Notes: generated by a model from the letters alone, not told the origin. Shown: positions 44,731 through 53,830, numbered from the stretch's first letter. The stretch: 64,000 nucleotides of DNA from SIG565 sp045613385 (GCA_045613385.1 JAZLAW010000016.1:59858-123857); one strand, 5' to 3'. Numbers and translations are program-made.

Positions 44731-45291
44731 TTAAATATACCAAAGTTCTTTTTTACCCGTAGAAACCGCATAGGCCCCCATATTAAGAGCGGCTGTGACT
44801 TCACTCTTTGTTTCAATAAGCCCTCCGGCAATCAACGGCACTCCAACAGATGAAAAACGCTCGATTATTTTGCCGATAACTCCCGGCATTATCTCCACCA
44901 CATCAGGAGAACTGTTGTAAAGCATATTTTCGATACTGCTAACACCTTGCGAGTCATACACAAAAAATCTCTGTACCGTCAGCATACCCATTTCCTGAGC
45001 GCTTCTTATCAGGTTTGCTCGTGTACTTATTATACCATCTGCACCGCATCGAGAAATATATTCAACCCCTGCTTTATCCTTGCCGATACCATCCGATAAA
45101 TCAATATGTACAAAAATTATTTTGCCCTCTTTTTTGGCTTCAGCAATTTTTTCTTTGAGCGAAAGCAAATTACAACCCAAAAGAAAAACTATATTAGCCG
45201 GTGATTTAAGTGCTTCGATAAAGCGTGACTCGTGTACAGCGGCAATAATTGGATTGATTTCCAGAGAATCATAAAGTTCCTTTTGTGTCAA
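44731..45291 (-). CDS. glpP: Glycerol-3-phosphate-responsive antiterminator GlpP
   Basis: 186 residues, close to B. subtilis GlpP. A small TIM-barrel-like fold with 'NPIIAAVHESRFIEALKSPA', 'FVHIDLSDGIGKDKAGVEYI', 'DGIISTRANLIRSAQEMGM', 'VEIMPGVIGKIIERF' and 'PLIAGGLIETKSEVTAAL' is diagnostic. GlpP binds leader RNA of glycerol genes in the presence of glycerol-3-phosphate. No glp genes are in the window, so it acts in trans. Single gene with its own promoter. Confidence 0.92.
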   Translation of the reverse strand: MTQKELYDSLEINPIIAAVHESRFIEALKSPANIVFLLGCNLLSLKEKIAEAKKEGKIIFVHIDLSDGIGKDKAGVEYISRCGADGIISTRANLIRSAQEMGMLTVQRFFVYDSQGVSSIENMLYNSSPDVVEIMPGVIGKIIERFSSVGVPLIAGGLIETKSEVTAALNMGAYAVSTGKKELWYI

Positions 45292-45325
45292 AAACGAACA
45301 ACCCCCTTCAACTCATAACACCGCA

Positions 45326-45354
45326 AGTATAACATATTTCATTTTGTTTCGCAA
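45326..45354 (-). promoter_or_regulatory. Promoter of glpP
   Basis: Minus-strand TTGCGA (45349-45354) and TATACT (45326-45331) with 17-base spacing. Confidence 0.7.
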
Positions 45355-45448
45355 TAAAAATCAGAATCATTAACAAATTGCAATAATTAACAAAATATGA
45401 AACAGCAATTAAAATTAGTATTTCTTTCGGCAACTCAACAACAAAATA

Positions 45449-45474
45449 AAAGAGACCAAAGTGGTCTCTTTCTT
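45449..45474 (-). terminator. Intrinsic terminator after the ADP-ribosylglycohydrolase gene
   Basis: AAAGAGACCA and its complement around a 3-base loop, at the 3' end of a four-gene minus-strand cassette. Confidence 0.8.
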
Positions 45475-46270
45475 ATGTGTTTATTATTTTGTTTTCCAAA
45501 CAGATATTGTAATAATATCTTATAGCGCCGCTACAGTAGTGAGAAATTTTTTCGTTTGCTTGTTGGGGCAAACCGTAATATGCCTCAGCTATTGAACCTG
45601 CTATGGCCGCGATGGTATCGCCATCGCCCCCTAAAGATACTGCGTTGCGCAACGCGTCAAAGAAATCTTCTGACTCTAAAAAACATTCTATGGCTTGTGG
45701 CACACTTCCCTGACAGGTGACATCAAACTGATACGAAGGGCGAATTTCATCAAGGGTAAACCCAAGAGTATAATATTTATTTTCTATATATTGTTTAATT
45801 TCTTGCTTTGATTTGCCTGTTCTTGCAAGGAAAACGGCCGCCGCTACCGCTTGTGCACCTTTTACACCCTCCGGATGATTGTGTGTAACTTCTGCGCTCC
45901 ATCGGGCAAGTTTTTCGGTTTCTTCTATACTTTCAGATACCCACGCCACAGGCGAAACACGCATGGCCGCGCCATTGCCGAAACTGTTATATGCGCCCAT
46001 AAAATCACTTCTGAGCCAACGGTAAAAATGCTCACCATAACCGGCGGACGGAAAAGCTCTGCCGATTTTACGCATATAATAAACAACCCAGGACTTGAAA
46101 TCTTCTTCATCGTTTAAATCGGCTTTTGCACAGGCGCAACCGACAGCAAAGGTCATCATACTGTCATCTGTAAGGTGCGACTCTTCTGTAAAAAGCTCAA
46201 AATCTTTAGTTTTATCAGACTCGAATTCATAAGGTGAACCTACAATATCACCTATAATCGCGCCAAGCAT
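45473..46270 (-). CDS. ADP-ribosylglycohydrolase family protein
   Basis: 265 residues. 'GAIIGDIVGSPYEF', 'LTDDSMMTFAVG' (metal-binding TDDS/T) and 'LGGDGDTIAAIAGSIAEAYYG' (GDGDT) are the paired Asp motifs of the DraG/ARH fold. The enzyme removes ADP-ribose from protein or nucleic acid, or hydrolyses related ADP-ribose derivatives. It is the last gene of a cassette with a metallophosphoesterase, a Clp-N-like protein and a HAD phosphatase, which suggests a nucleotide or ADP-ribose repair function. The context is inference. Confidence 0.93.
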   Translation of the reverse strand: MLGAIIGDIVGSPYEFESDKTKDFELFTEESHLTDDSMMTFAVGCACAKADLNDEEDFKSWVVYYMRKIGRAFPSAGYGEHFYRWLRSDFMGAYNSFGNGAAMRVSPVAWVSESIEETEKLARWSAEVTHNHPEGVKGAQAVAAAVFLARTGKSKQEIKQYIENKYYTLGFTLDEIRPSYQFDVTCQGSVPQAIECFLESEDFFDALRNAVSLGGDGDTIAAIAGSIAEAYYGLPQQANEKISHYCSGAIRYYYNICLENKIINT

Positions 46271-46288
46271 TTAATTCACCGCATTTCT

Positions 46289-47011
46289 CTAAAAATTTTC
46301 TAAAACCAGAACATTTATCTGTTTTGTGTCAAATGTACCCGCATCTATGGCTATCACTCCGTAGCCATAAAAAATACCCGCATCGTTTTTGTCGCGTGTT
46401 ACATCAAATTTATCGGCATAGAACGTTGGTACGTGACCGCAAACAAGGATTTTATCGGGAATAGGTCTTCCTTCTATGTATTTTTCGGTCCATCGGGTCC
46501 ATCGCGCCATCTCCCACTGAGCAGAATCTGCTTCTTTTCTACTCTCGGATGTTTTTGCATTTTCCGGTAGCCATCCGTGAACAAAAACATATTTTTCGGT
46601 TTCAAAATAATCGACCGTTTCGGCTATAAAATCGCATATTCTGTCAACTGTTCTGCTTTTGCCCGAAAAGTCTATTGTATCATCTACAGGATTGATAAAA
46701 TATTTGCCGAAAAAATCTTCGAGTGTACGCATAGTTCCGTTGATATAATTATGCGGCAAAACTTTTCCCGTCTCTAACAGTTTAATAAGTAAATCTTCGT
46801 GATTTCCGCGTAATAACACCTTACGTTTCAGTCTTTCAAAAAACTTAAGCACCTGGACATTTTCGCTGCCTCTGTCAAAATAGTCTCCACAACATACAAG
46901 GAGATGCTCAGGATTTTCTTTATCGAATCCCGCTTTATCGAGCGCTTCTTTTAACAAAGTGAAATGGCCGTGAATATCCGAAACGACAAATAATTTCTTT
47001 TTATTATTCAT
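46289..47011 (-). CDS. Serine/threonine-phosphatase-type metallophosphoesterase
   Basis: 240 residues from the ATG at 47011, which has AAGGGA at 9 bases; an ATG at 47020 would sit on top of that site. Motifs in order: 'VSDIHGHFTLLKEAL', 'CGDYFDRGSENVQVL', 'LLRGNHEDLL' and 'VCGHVPTFYA', with 'YVFVHGWLPE' between. This is the PPP/diadenosine-tetraphosphatase-like group, also used as 2',3'-phosphatase in bacterial RNA repair. The start overlaps the neighbouring gene stop, so translation is coupled. Confidence 0.92.
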   Translation of the reverse strand: MNNKKKLFVVSDIHGHFTLLKEALDKAGFDKENPEHLLVCCGDYFDRGSENVQVLKFFERLKRKVLLRGNHEDLLIKLLETGKVLPHNYINGTMRTLEDFFGKYFINPVDDTIDFSGKSRTVDRICDFIAETVDYFETEKYVFVHGWLPENAKTSESRKEADSAQWEMARWTRWTEKYIEGRPIPDKILVCGHVPTFYADKFDVTRDKNDAGIFYGYGVIAIDAGTFDTKQINVLVLENF

Positions 47012-47013
47012 TT

Positions 47014-48462
47014 TTACCATTCCCTTAATTTTTCGTAATTTATACGGTCTGCAACAACTGATATTAAGACAGCACTGTTTATAAACTTATAAAAGTCAGA
47101 TAGCCAACTACTGACAGTTGAAAGCATATATGGGTTTTTATGATTATGCTCGTTTCCGCAATATTCCGGGAAAATAATGCTTGAAGTCATATCAAACATC
47201 ATACCAAACGGTTTCGCCAATTTATGCATAACCTCATAATACATATCATCATATTCTGCTTGCCTGGCAAAATAAAACGCTTCAAGCATTTCACCCGTCT
47301 CGTATTTCTTATTTTTATGTGCATCACTGAACCGAATTGTTCCGTCATCAAGTGTTTCAACCAACACCGTAATTCTATAGCTGCAGTTACAATATTTTGA
47401 ATTAAATACAAGTATAAGCCCTTTATTCTCATCATAATAAATTTTTACGGTTTCCTTTAAGGATGTAATAAATTCATTTACATCAAACTCTTTGGCGTGT
47501 TGCTCGTTTTCAAGATAAGCACAAGGTTCAATATAACGGCGGCGCCCAAATGTTTCTTCATTAAAATACTCATAATACAAATCGGCGTTCGAAGTTAAAA
47601 TCACTTCTTGAATAAAATACAAAACTGACTTGATATCGGTAAATTCTGCAAAAATTTTATTGTCCTGCACATTCGATTTACCCCATATCATATCTAAAAC
47701 CTTTTGAAGTTTAATATCGTCAATTCGTTTTAATAGATTTTTAATTGCACATCCGTTGTCGTGTATGATATAACAATCTTCCACTTTATAAACACTTAAT
47801 TTCAAATCTGTTCCGCCTAAGAATTGGGGAATTATAATGTTTAAAACGTTATTTTCATAACTGGTGCAAATATTATCAAAAAACTGTTTCAACAGTTCTT
47901 CCGGTTCGGCAAATTTCACCGCTGGTTTCCAATCTCTTATTTTGGCGGCTTCTTTAGATTTCTTTTTAAGTAAGGCACAAACTTCTTCAATTCTAGTGAT
48001 TGTGTAATCAAAGACATTTTTATCGGTTTCCGCTAAAAGCGCAAAGACACTGTCATCGGTTGGTAGGGTGCGAAGAGTACGTTTATAGTTTTCTTCTACT
48101 TGCTTCATAGAACATACAAAAACTACATCCGATGATAATATATCCGCCCCTCGTGCTACGGCAACTTTTTCACAAGCTTCAATATCAAATTCCTTTTCGA
48201 TAACTTTGTTTTTCGTGTTTAATGTTAAAGCCAATCTGAAATATCCCGCCAATTTGATTTCTTTTTGAAAAATATATCTTAACCTTTCCTCTTCGAAACG
48301 TGGATAAATTAAATAATAAGAATCCAAACCGTTGTATCGGGTTTTACAAAAATCTGCAATCGCAACTACAACGTGTGAAGCGGTAAGGTATTCTCCGCCG
48401 AATTCACTCATCACCTCTTCGGCCTTTTCGAAAATTGTTTTCAACAATAAAGTCTGTACCAT
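47014..48462 (-). CDS. Unknown protein with Clp N-like front end
   Basis: 482 residues, cytosolic, no family recognised over its length. Residues about 1-150 look like a Clp repeat (N) domain: 'LLKTIFEKAEEVMSEFGGEYLTASHVVVAIAD'. The middle part has 'LSVYKVEDCYIIHDNGCAIKNLLKRI', which recalls DUF1828-type domains. The rest is hydrophilic and helical. There is no AAA motif, so it is not a Clp ATPase. It sits in a tight operon between the HAD and the metallophosphoesterase genes and may bind the cassette's target. Confidence 0.6.
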   Translation of the reverse strand: MVQTLLLKTIFEKAEEVMSEFGGEYLTASHVVVAIADFCKTRYNGLDSYYLIYPRFEEERLRYIFQKEIKLAGYFRLALTLNTKNKVIEKEFDIEACEKVAVARGADILSSDVVFVCSMKQVEENYKRTLRTLPTDDSVFALLAETDKNVFDYTITRIEEVCALLKKKSKEAAKIRDWKPAVKFAEPEELLKQFFDNICTSYENNVLNIIIPQFLGGTDLKLSVYKVEDCYIIHDNGCAIKNLLKRIDDIKLQKVLDMIWGKSNVQDNKIFAEFTDIKSVLYFIQEVILTSNADLYYEYFNEETFGRRRYIEPCAYLENEQHAKEFDVNEFITSLKETVKIYYDENKGLILVFNSKYCNCSYRITVLVETLDDGTIRFSDAHKNKKYETGEMLEAFYFARQAEYDDMYYEVMHKLAKPFGMMFDMTSSIIFPEYCGNEHNHKNPYMLSTVSSWLSDFYKFINSAVLISVVADRINYEKLREW

Positions 48463-48471
48463 AAAATCCCC

Positions 48472-48936
48472 CTAACCGTTCAATATTTCTATCGCTTGTT
48501 TTACGTTATTTTCATCTATTCCATCACGGTAATTGTCGGTCTTTACAAAGTGATTTCTTAGCGACTGTGAATCCAAAAATCTATCATCAAGTACAACAAA
48601 ATTTTCGGTTTCAGGGTGGTTTTCAAGCCACATTTCTATTTCCGTTTCACGAGAACGGCCGATGAATTCGGTTTTATCAAAAACAATTAATCCAAAGCGA
48701 GCAAAGATATCATTTATCTCTTTACCGACCTGACCGCATAAAGCCATATCCTTATCCCAATGTTCGCGCCAGGACGTAGACAATACGATTTTAGCAGATG
48801 TTGCATCAATTATTTGTTTGACCATATTTAACCGTTCAGGGTCAATAACAACTCCGTAATACCCACATTCGCGTATATATTTTCGGGAATTTAAAACTCC
48901 GTCAAAATCAAGAAAAACAACCTTCACTCTCTTCAC
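48472..48936 (-). CDS. HAD-type phosphatase (RNA-repair HAD group)
   Basis: 154 residues. 'VVFLDFDGVLNSRKYI' is HAD motif I with both catalytic Asp residues, 'IVLSTSWREHWD' is motif II, and 'FVVLDDRFLD' is motif III/IV. The 'DGVLNSR...TSWR' pattern is that of the small HAD group found in multi-enzyme RNA repair proteins. The start is GTG at 48936 or 48927. It is the first gene of the four-gene cassette; a terminator of the next operon lies upstream. Confidence 0.82.
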   Translation of the reverse strand: MKRVKVVFLDFDGVLNSRKYIRECGYYGVVIDPERLNMVKQIIDATSAKIVLSTSWREHWDKDMALCGQVGKEINDIFARFGLIVFDKTEFIGRSRETEIEMWLENHPETENFVVLDDRFLDSQSLRNHFVKTDNYRDGIDENNVKQAIEILNG

Positions 48937-48982
48937 CGCCTTTATTTTATTATATCATATTGAATATACATTCTTCAAGACA

Positions 48983-49012
48983 AAAAAGGGATGGCATAAA
49001 CCATCCCTTTTT
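48983..49012 (-). terminator. Intrinsic terminator after the SGNH lipoprotein gene
   Basis: AAAAGGGATGG and its complement around a 6-base loop, T-rich on the minus strand. Confidence 0.85.
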
Positions 49013-49017
49013 AGTTA

Positions 49018-50403
49018 TTAATTTATTTCATAGGTTTCTTCGACTACTTCATCTACTAAGCCTATTACATCTTTATATGCGCTTAATTTAAAATTAACAT
49101 ATTCCGGCGTAAGCGGAGCTTGTGAAGTCACAGCCGGTGGCTCTTCGCCAAATAATGTTTTATAAATCATATATGCGCCGACATATCCCGCAAGAGGCGT
49201 ACTGTGTTTATGAACATCGTTTACACACATATCTGCTTCTGCTACGCCCTTATTGATAAGCGCCTGAACTCCGCCCTTCCAGTTAAGAAGCGGTACATCT
49301 TTATATCTTTCAAAGCTTAGGTTAATGATATTTTCCGACTCATTATGGGCGGGGAAAATTACTATAGACGTGTTAGAATTATCACAAATATCTTTAATGA
49401 CGCTAAAATCTTCAATCGCGTTTTGCGAATAGAAACCGCACTGGAACACATAACAATACTCGCCATTCATTATTTCATCGCATATTTCATCGTTTGAAAT
49501 ATATGTATCAATCTCTGCCATACCGATAGATACCGCATTAACAGAATAGCCGTTATTAGCAGTATCAAGCATATCATTTAATGTAGCACCTATCTGCGAA
49601 CTGCCGATAAAGCTATTTCCCAATATAAGAATTTTCTTTGAACCGTTAGTTTCCGAAAGCGTTGTGAATTCTCTGTCCGGAACAATGGTTTTTGCACTAT
49701 CGACCATATTGTCGGCAGCGGACTTATTGAGTTCGGCATAATCCACAGACATATTTACAGTATATTTCTTTTCATCATAATATCCCTTCATATAAAACTT
49801 TCTGTAAAAATTATCCTTGCCGTTCTCTTTTTTGTAAACAATATTCCAATCAATATCTATACCTTTAGTTTCATCGTATGCATAACGTTCCTCGTAAACA
49901 TCTTTTTCTTCTGATACCGCTTTCGAAGTCAATGTTCCGATTTTTTTGCCATTTCTTTTTATATCGAAAGTCTGGTTGTCCGCCTTTGATAGCTTCCAGT
50001 CTTTCGGTAATTTCATCTGCAAAACAAGTCCGGTTTTGTTATCTTTTATTCTTATAGTAGTCATTTCGTTTGCAGACAGTTTTCTGCCGACGATTTTCTT
50101 ATAAATATCTTCAGGGGTCTGCTCTTCACTGCTACTTTGTTTGGAGGAATCTTTATCTAAAGAATCAGATTGTGGGCGGGAATCAGAACCCGAAGAACTA
50201 CCATTTGATGTTACAGGTTTCTTTTGGGGTTTTGATGACTCAGACTTAGAAGAAGACTCTACATCTGATTCAACATCCGACTCGGCGGATGACTGATACT
50301 GGGAATCATTTCCCGCTTCGCCGTTTGAAGTATCTAACGCGCATCCCGGGCATAAAGCCATAATCATAGCAATTATAACAAATAATACCAACACTCTTTT
50401 CAT
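49018..50403 (-). CDS. Secreted lipoprotein with C-terminal SGNH-hydrolase-like domain
   Basis: 461 residues. The signal peptide ends in lipobox 'LCPGC' (about residue 21). A Ser/Asp/Glu-rich linker (about 25-95, many 'SESD' repeats) precedes a beta-rich module (about 100-240). The C-terminal domain has 'ILGNSFIGSSQIG' (block I Ser), 'FQCGFYSQNA' and the end block 'DVHKHSTPLAGYVGAYMIY' with the Asp-x-x-His pair expected of SGNH esterases. A cell-surface deacetylase or esterase is likely. The substrate is unknown. Single gene, close to the sigma-factor operon. Confidence 0.78.
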   Translation of the reverse strand: MKRVLVLFVIIAMIMALCPGCALDTSNGEAGNDSQYQSSAESDVESDVESSSKSESSKPQKKPVTSNGSSSGSDSRPQSDSLDKDSSKQSSSEEQTPEDIYKKIVGRKLSANEMTTIRIKDNKTGLVLQMKLPKDWKLSKADNQTFDIKRNGKKIGTLTSKAVSEEKDVYEERYAYDETKGIDIDWNIVYKKENGKDNFYRKFYMKGYYDEKKYTVNMSVDYAELNKSAADNMVDSAKTIVPDREFTTLSETNGSKKILILGNSFIGSSQIGATLNDMLDTANNGYSVNAVSIGMAEIDTYISNDEICDEIMNGEYCYVFQCGFYSQNAIEDFSVIKDICDNSNTSIVIFPAHNESENIINLSFERYKDVPLLNWKGGVQALINKGVAEADMCVNDVHKHSTPLAGYVGAYMIYKTLFGEEPPAVTSQAPLTPEYVNFKLSAYKDVIGLVDEVVEETYEIN

Positions 50404-50515
50404 AACCCTACTCCTTTACTTAAACAATTTACTAAGATAAATTGATTATCTTGATATTATTATAGCATATAGGAGCTGTTAGTGCAACTTGATTTTTTCC
50501 GGGTGGCGTTCCTAA

Positions 50516-51877
50516 TCAATCATACAAAAATTCATAATCGGGCAAAGACTTCCATTCTTCTGTTTCAATCAGTACATCGCGTATACCCTTGCAGGTATCA
50601 AGGAATTTTTGCCCCTTTTTATCGGTTGTTTCATAGGATAAAACCGTTTCTGGCACTGTGACTGTTTTATCAACATCCCCCACCTTTACCGACAAAATCA
50701 AGGTCATATATGGTGTAGATACGCCATTACCGTGCGGATTGTATTCATCGGGATACGACTCAATATCAAGTTCTTTTATAAGTTTCCATATCTCCGCCCG
50801 TTCTTCGATAGAAAGTTCAAGATGAGTTGCATAATCTTTTGGGTTTGTCGCTTCTTTTGCTTTTATAAGTGTACCGGTCTTACTGTCGTAAGAACTCAAG
50901 CCGTAAACATCCCAGGTGAGCGAAAAAGAGAATTCTTCTACATTATCCATTGTCCATTCTCCCCCGTATCTTGCCCACAAAATAATTTCTTTTAATTCAT
51001 CTATCTGATTTTGTGTCAGCTCTGCCTGACCTTTGTCACAACGGACAAAACCTTCGGCGATATTTATTCCGTAATTCGTGCCAAACTCGGTATCTATCCT
51101 ATATTGCGGTAAGCATTTACATATTTTTTCTTTTTTGTAATCTAAATTTGCAAGTATGTCAGTCATAACAACAGAATTTCCCGACATAAAGGTGAATTTT
51201 TCATCAGAATCGAAATAGATGGTAGTCATTGTATTTCCACAATAACCAGTTATAGGATTTTTCACTGTCTGTGCCACCTTAGCAACACTATGCTCGTGGT
51301 CTTTGTTTTGCAGAATATTATTATAATACAGTAAAATATCTTCTTTATTTTCAGGCATTTTATCCCTTGGAACTTCTATCATAATATGCCATTCCGCAAT
51401 ATCACAGGTTCCCGTTTCCGGCAAAATAGAACCAATACTTATCTGCAGTTTTGCATCGGTGTCGATTTTCACAAAGTCTACATTATGTCTGATTGAACCG
51501 CTGCCTTCTTCAAGCAAAACCAATATAACTGCATTATTTTGAAAATATTCATCGTTATACCTATCACAAGCATCAAGAAAACCGGCTGGAGATACGGACG
51601 AAATTTTACTCTTTCGGCCAAGGTCGTATTTATCCTTATTGGCATTATAATATTCTTTAAGTTCATCGGCAGAACGTACAACCGTAAATGTCGGATACAC
51701 AACATCTGAGTGATACCCGTTCGTTCTGATATACTGAACTTTAAAGTCTACATTTTGTTCTGGTATACCTTTGCCGCCGTTACCGAAAATGTCTGTAAAG
51801 GCAAGAGCAGTAACAATAGATAAGATAACCACCACACAGATAATACCTATAATTATAATTTTCTTTTTATTTGTCAT
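50516..51877 (-). CDS. Unknown membrane-anchored extracellular protein
   Basis: 453 residues. An uncleaved N-terminal TM segment ('IIIIGIICVVVILSIVTALAF') without a lipobox anchors a large extracytoplasmic region. Two similar-looking lobes are present, each with 'YDLGRKSK'- or 'YPDEYNPHG'-type loops and many Tyr/Asp residues. No enzyme motif is recognised. It is the third gene of the sigma/anti-sigma operon (17 bases after the anti-sigma gene), so it may be a sensor, target or transport component of that system. Confidence 0.65.
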   Translation of the reverse strand: MTNKKKIIIIGIICVVVILSIVTALAFTDIFGNGGKGIPEQNVDFKVQYIRTNGYHSDVVYPTFTVVRSADELKEYYNANKDKYDLGRKSKISSVSPAGFLDACDRYNDEYFQNNAVILVLLEEGSGSIRHNVDFVKIDTDAKLQISIGSILPETGTCDIAEWHIMIEVPRDKMPENKEDILLYYNNILQNKDHEHSVAKVAQTVKNPITGYCGNTMTTIYFDSDEKFTFMSGNSVVMTDILANLDYKKEKICKCLPQYRIDTEFGTNYGINIAEGFVRCDKGQAELTQNQIDELKEIILWARYGGEWTMDNVEEFSFSLTWDVYGLSSYDSKTGTLIKAKEATNPKDYATHLELSIEERAEIWKLIKELDIESYPDEYNPHGNGVSTPYMTLILSVKVGDVDKTVTVPETVLSYETTDKKGQKFLDTCKGIRDVLIETEEWKSLPDYEFLYD

Positions 51878-51894
51878 ATTCCGACACCCCTTTC

Positions 51895-52452
51895 TCAGTC
51901 TGTAAGTCCGAGCAATGCTAAAAGCTCTTGCATTCTTTTTTCAGAAAGATGTGTTTTAATACCGCTATCCGCATTGTATAACTGTACATCGGTCATTATA
52001 AATTTGATTTCTTTGCCATCCGACATTTTAAAGCATAATTCCAGTCCCGATTTTTCCACCGAATCTTCTTCTGATGAACTGTCACTAAAATCCATTGCTT
52101 CATCCTTCAAAGCAGAATTTGAATCTGTCGACTGGGACTGAGTATCAAAGCGTGATTCAATAAGGGATAAATAAATTTGATTTATTTTATCGGTATCAGT
52201 AATTTTTTCAGATAAATTATAGCCATTTATCTCCAATGAAGCGAACACAGCATTACTATCTGCCATATCTTCGGGTGCGACGCCTTTATCTGCATTTATT
52301 ATAGGCGGTAAAAGCATCAGCGAACACACCAGTAAGGCCGCACAAAGTGGAACACCTACTGATATAACTCTTTTTTTCTTTTGTTTTCTTTTCTTTATTA
52401 TTTCTTCACTGCGGCGAAAAACCTCCGCTTTTATCTCTTCGAAACTTCTCAT
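51895..52452 (-). CDS. Probable anti-sigma factor (single TM)
   Basis: 185 residues. A short cytoplasmic N-terminus with a basic helix ('EEIIKKRKQKKKRVIS') precedes one TM segment (about residues 30-50, 'VPLCAALLVCSLMLLPPII') and an acidic extracytoplasmic domain. It overlaps the sigma gene stop by 4 bases (ATGA), the standard sigma/anti-sigma arrangement. No zinc-binding HxxxCxxC motif is present, so it is not a ZAS-type anti-sigma. The functional call rests on position and topology. Confidence 0.68.
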   Translation of the reverse strand: MRSFEEIKAEVFRRSEEIIKKRKQKKKRVISVGVPLCAALLVCSLMLLPPIINADKGVAPEDMADSNAVFASLEINGYNLSEKITDTDKINQIYLSLIESRFDTQSQSTDSNSALKDEAMDFSDSSSEEDSVEKSGLELCFKMSDGKEIKFIMTDVQLYNADSGIKTHLSEKRMQELLALLGLTD

Positions 52453-53000
52453 AATAGTAACTCTCCATCTTTCCCAAGAATGATGCGAAGTTCCTTTTTG
52501 GCACGATATAAAAGATTATCTACTTGTTTTCGGTTTTTCCTTATAACCTTTGCAGTTTCTTCATATGACAGGTCTTCAAAATAAATTAAGTGTATAACCT
52601 CACGCATACTCTCAGGTAACTTTTCAACGGCCGTATTAACTATCCGTTTTTTCTCTTCTCTGAGAACGACTTCTTCAAGCGTCTCTTCAGAGTTGTGGAG
52701 TTCTCGTGTATCGGACAGTTCCGTAAAATCAATAACCTTTCGGTGCTTTATGTAGTTTAAGGCACGGCTACGGCCGAGCATAAACAGATAAGTTTTTAGC
52801 GTTACCTTGAAATTGTACTGATTTTTATTGACTATCAAATCCGAAAAAGCATCAATAGCAATATCTTCGGCAGTGTAAATATCCTGCACATAACGATTGA
52901 TAAAGAACACAAGATTATCAAAATAATCTTTTATTATTTCATCAAAGGCACTTTCATCACCTTCAAGGAAACGGCGGTAGCTACCGGCGCCGTTATCCAT
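52449..53000 (-). CDS. ECF-type RNA polymerase sigma factor
   Basis: 183 residues. Region 2 ('FDEIIKDYFDNLVFFINRYVQDIYTAEDIAIDAF', with promoter-melting residues) and region 4 ('LPESMREVIHLIYFEDLSYEETAKVIRKNRKQVDNLLYRAKKEL', a HTH binding -35) are both complete, and there is no region 1 or 3 beyond the linker. Group 4 sigma factors respond to envelope signals relayed by the adjacent anti-sigma. The leader has a TATAAT-like box and a small GGCTCA/TGAGCC hairpin, so the gene may be partly self-controlled. Confidence 0.95.
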   Translation of the reverse strand: MDNGAGSYRRFLEGDESAFDEIIKDYFDNLVFFINRYVQDIYTAEDIAIDAFSDLIVNKNQYNFKVTLKTYLFMLGRSRALNYIKHRKVIDFTELSDTRELHNSEETLEEVVLREEKKRIVNTAVEKLPESMREVIHLIYFEDLSYEETAKVIRKNRKQVDNLLYRAKKELRIILGKDGELLL

Positions 53001-53077
53001 ATATTTTCCTCCTGAAACTTGGGGCTCATATCTGAGCCTTTCACTTATTATACAACCGAGAAACCATAAATTCCTTA

Positions 53078-53120
53078 TAAAAAATGCAAAAGCCTATAAC
53101 TTTTGCAAGTTACAGGCTTT
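53078..53120 (-). terminator. Intrinsic terminator of the candidate small RNA
   Basis: A 14-base stem (one mismatch) with loop TTGC is followed on the minus strand by GCATTTTTT. Confidence 0.8.
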
Positions 53121-53177
53121 CATCTTTATGGGTGTTTAGTTCTTGGTTATGCTCCCATAACTGCATCGGAATTTTCT
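53080..53177 (-). ncRNA. Candidate small RNA
   Basis: A promoter (53184-53212) and a strong terminator (53078-53120) face the same way on the minus strand, and no ORF fits between them, giving a transcript of about 98 bases. Inside it, TTATGGG and CCCATAA form a second stem closing a 20-base A-rich loop (53129-53160). I do not recognise the RNA class. It lies between a lipoprotein gene and the sigma operon. Confidence 0.5.
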
Positions 53178-53183
53178 AAACAC

Positions 53184-53212
53184 ATTATAACATATCGAAA
53201 GTCGGGGTGCAA
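53184..53212 (-). promoter_or_regulatory. Promoter of the candidate small RNA
   Basis: Minus-strand TTGCAC (53207-53212) and TATAAT (53184-53189) with 17-base spacing. Confidence 0.7.
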
Positions 53213-53245
53213 GGGCAAGACCCATCCCCTTAAAAACGACTGTTT

Positions 53246-53782
53246 TTACTTGACATCTAATTCCTCATAAATACCGATTAATTGCAATGCCCATTCCTTT
53301 TGCAACTGATATTTATAGTTGGCTGCAATAGGTCCGATTATTGTTCCGCCTTTATAGGTTGTCTCAAGTGTTTTGACATAATTGGCATACTGTTCTTTGC
53401 TACTCTTTTCCCATTTAGATTTCATATCTGAAACCGAACTGTGTAAATCATCGGTAGTTTCATACAAAGAAGTAGCGCCGTTATAATTCATTATTTCACT
53501 AAAATATTTATCTGCTACCTGCTTCCATTTTTTGGTATACTGCTCTGCAAGTTCAATCATCCCGATGGTTGTAGTATATTCAGGTTTCTTTTGCTCTTCT
53601 AAATAAACGCCATCTATTTCACGAATTAATTTTTCCGATAAAGTTTCTGCGTTTTCTTGATAAGCTGAATTCGTTTCGGACAATGGTTTTTTCTGTGAAT
53701 CAACATTGGTGTCCTTGTTACATCCGCAAAGAGATAACCCTATAACCGCGAAAGTCAGTAATATGGCCAATATTTTTTTCAT
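53246..53782 (-). CDS. Small lipoprotein of unknown function
   Basis: 178 residues from the ATG at 53782 (GGCGGTGA ribosome site). The open frame continues upstream to 54019 but only reads through a terminator and a repeat. The signal ends in lipobox 'LSLCGC'. The mature part is helical and charged with Lys/Tyr/Glu-rich stretches ('ELAEQYTKKWKQVADKYFSEIM', 'KSKWEKSSKEQYANYVKTLE') like small extracytoplasmic binding helices. It resembles DUF1311-like lysozyme-inhibitor-type proteins only loosely. No function assigned. Confidence 0.72.
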   Translation of the reverse strand: MKKILAILLTFAVIGLSLCGCNKDTNVDSQKKPLSETNSAYQENAETLSEKLIREIDGVYLEEQKKPEYTTTIGMIELAEQYTKKWKQVADKYFSEIMNYNGATSLYETTDDLHSSVSDMKSKWEKSSKEQYANYVKTLETTYKGGTIIGPIAANYKYQLQKEWALQLIGIYEELDVK

Positions 53783-53801
53783 AATATCACCGCCTATGTG
53801 T

Positions 53802-53830
53802 ATTATAGCATAGAAGTGATAAAGTCGCAA
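53802..53830 (-). promoter_or_regulatory. Promoter of the small lipoprotein gene
   Basis: Minus-strand TTGCGA (53825-53830) and TATAAT (53802-53807) with 17-base spacing; it supports the start at 53782. Confidence 0.75.
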
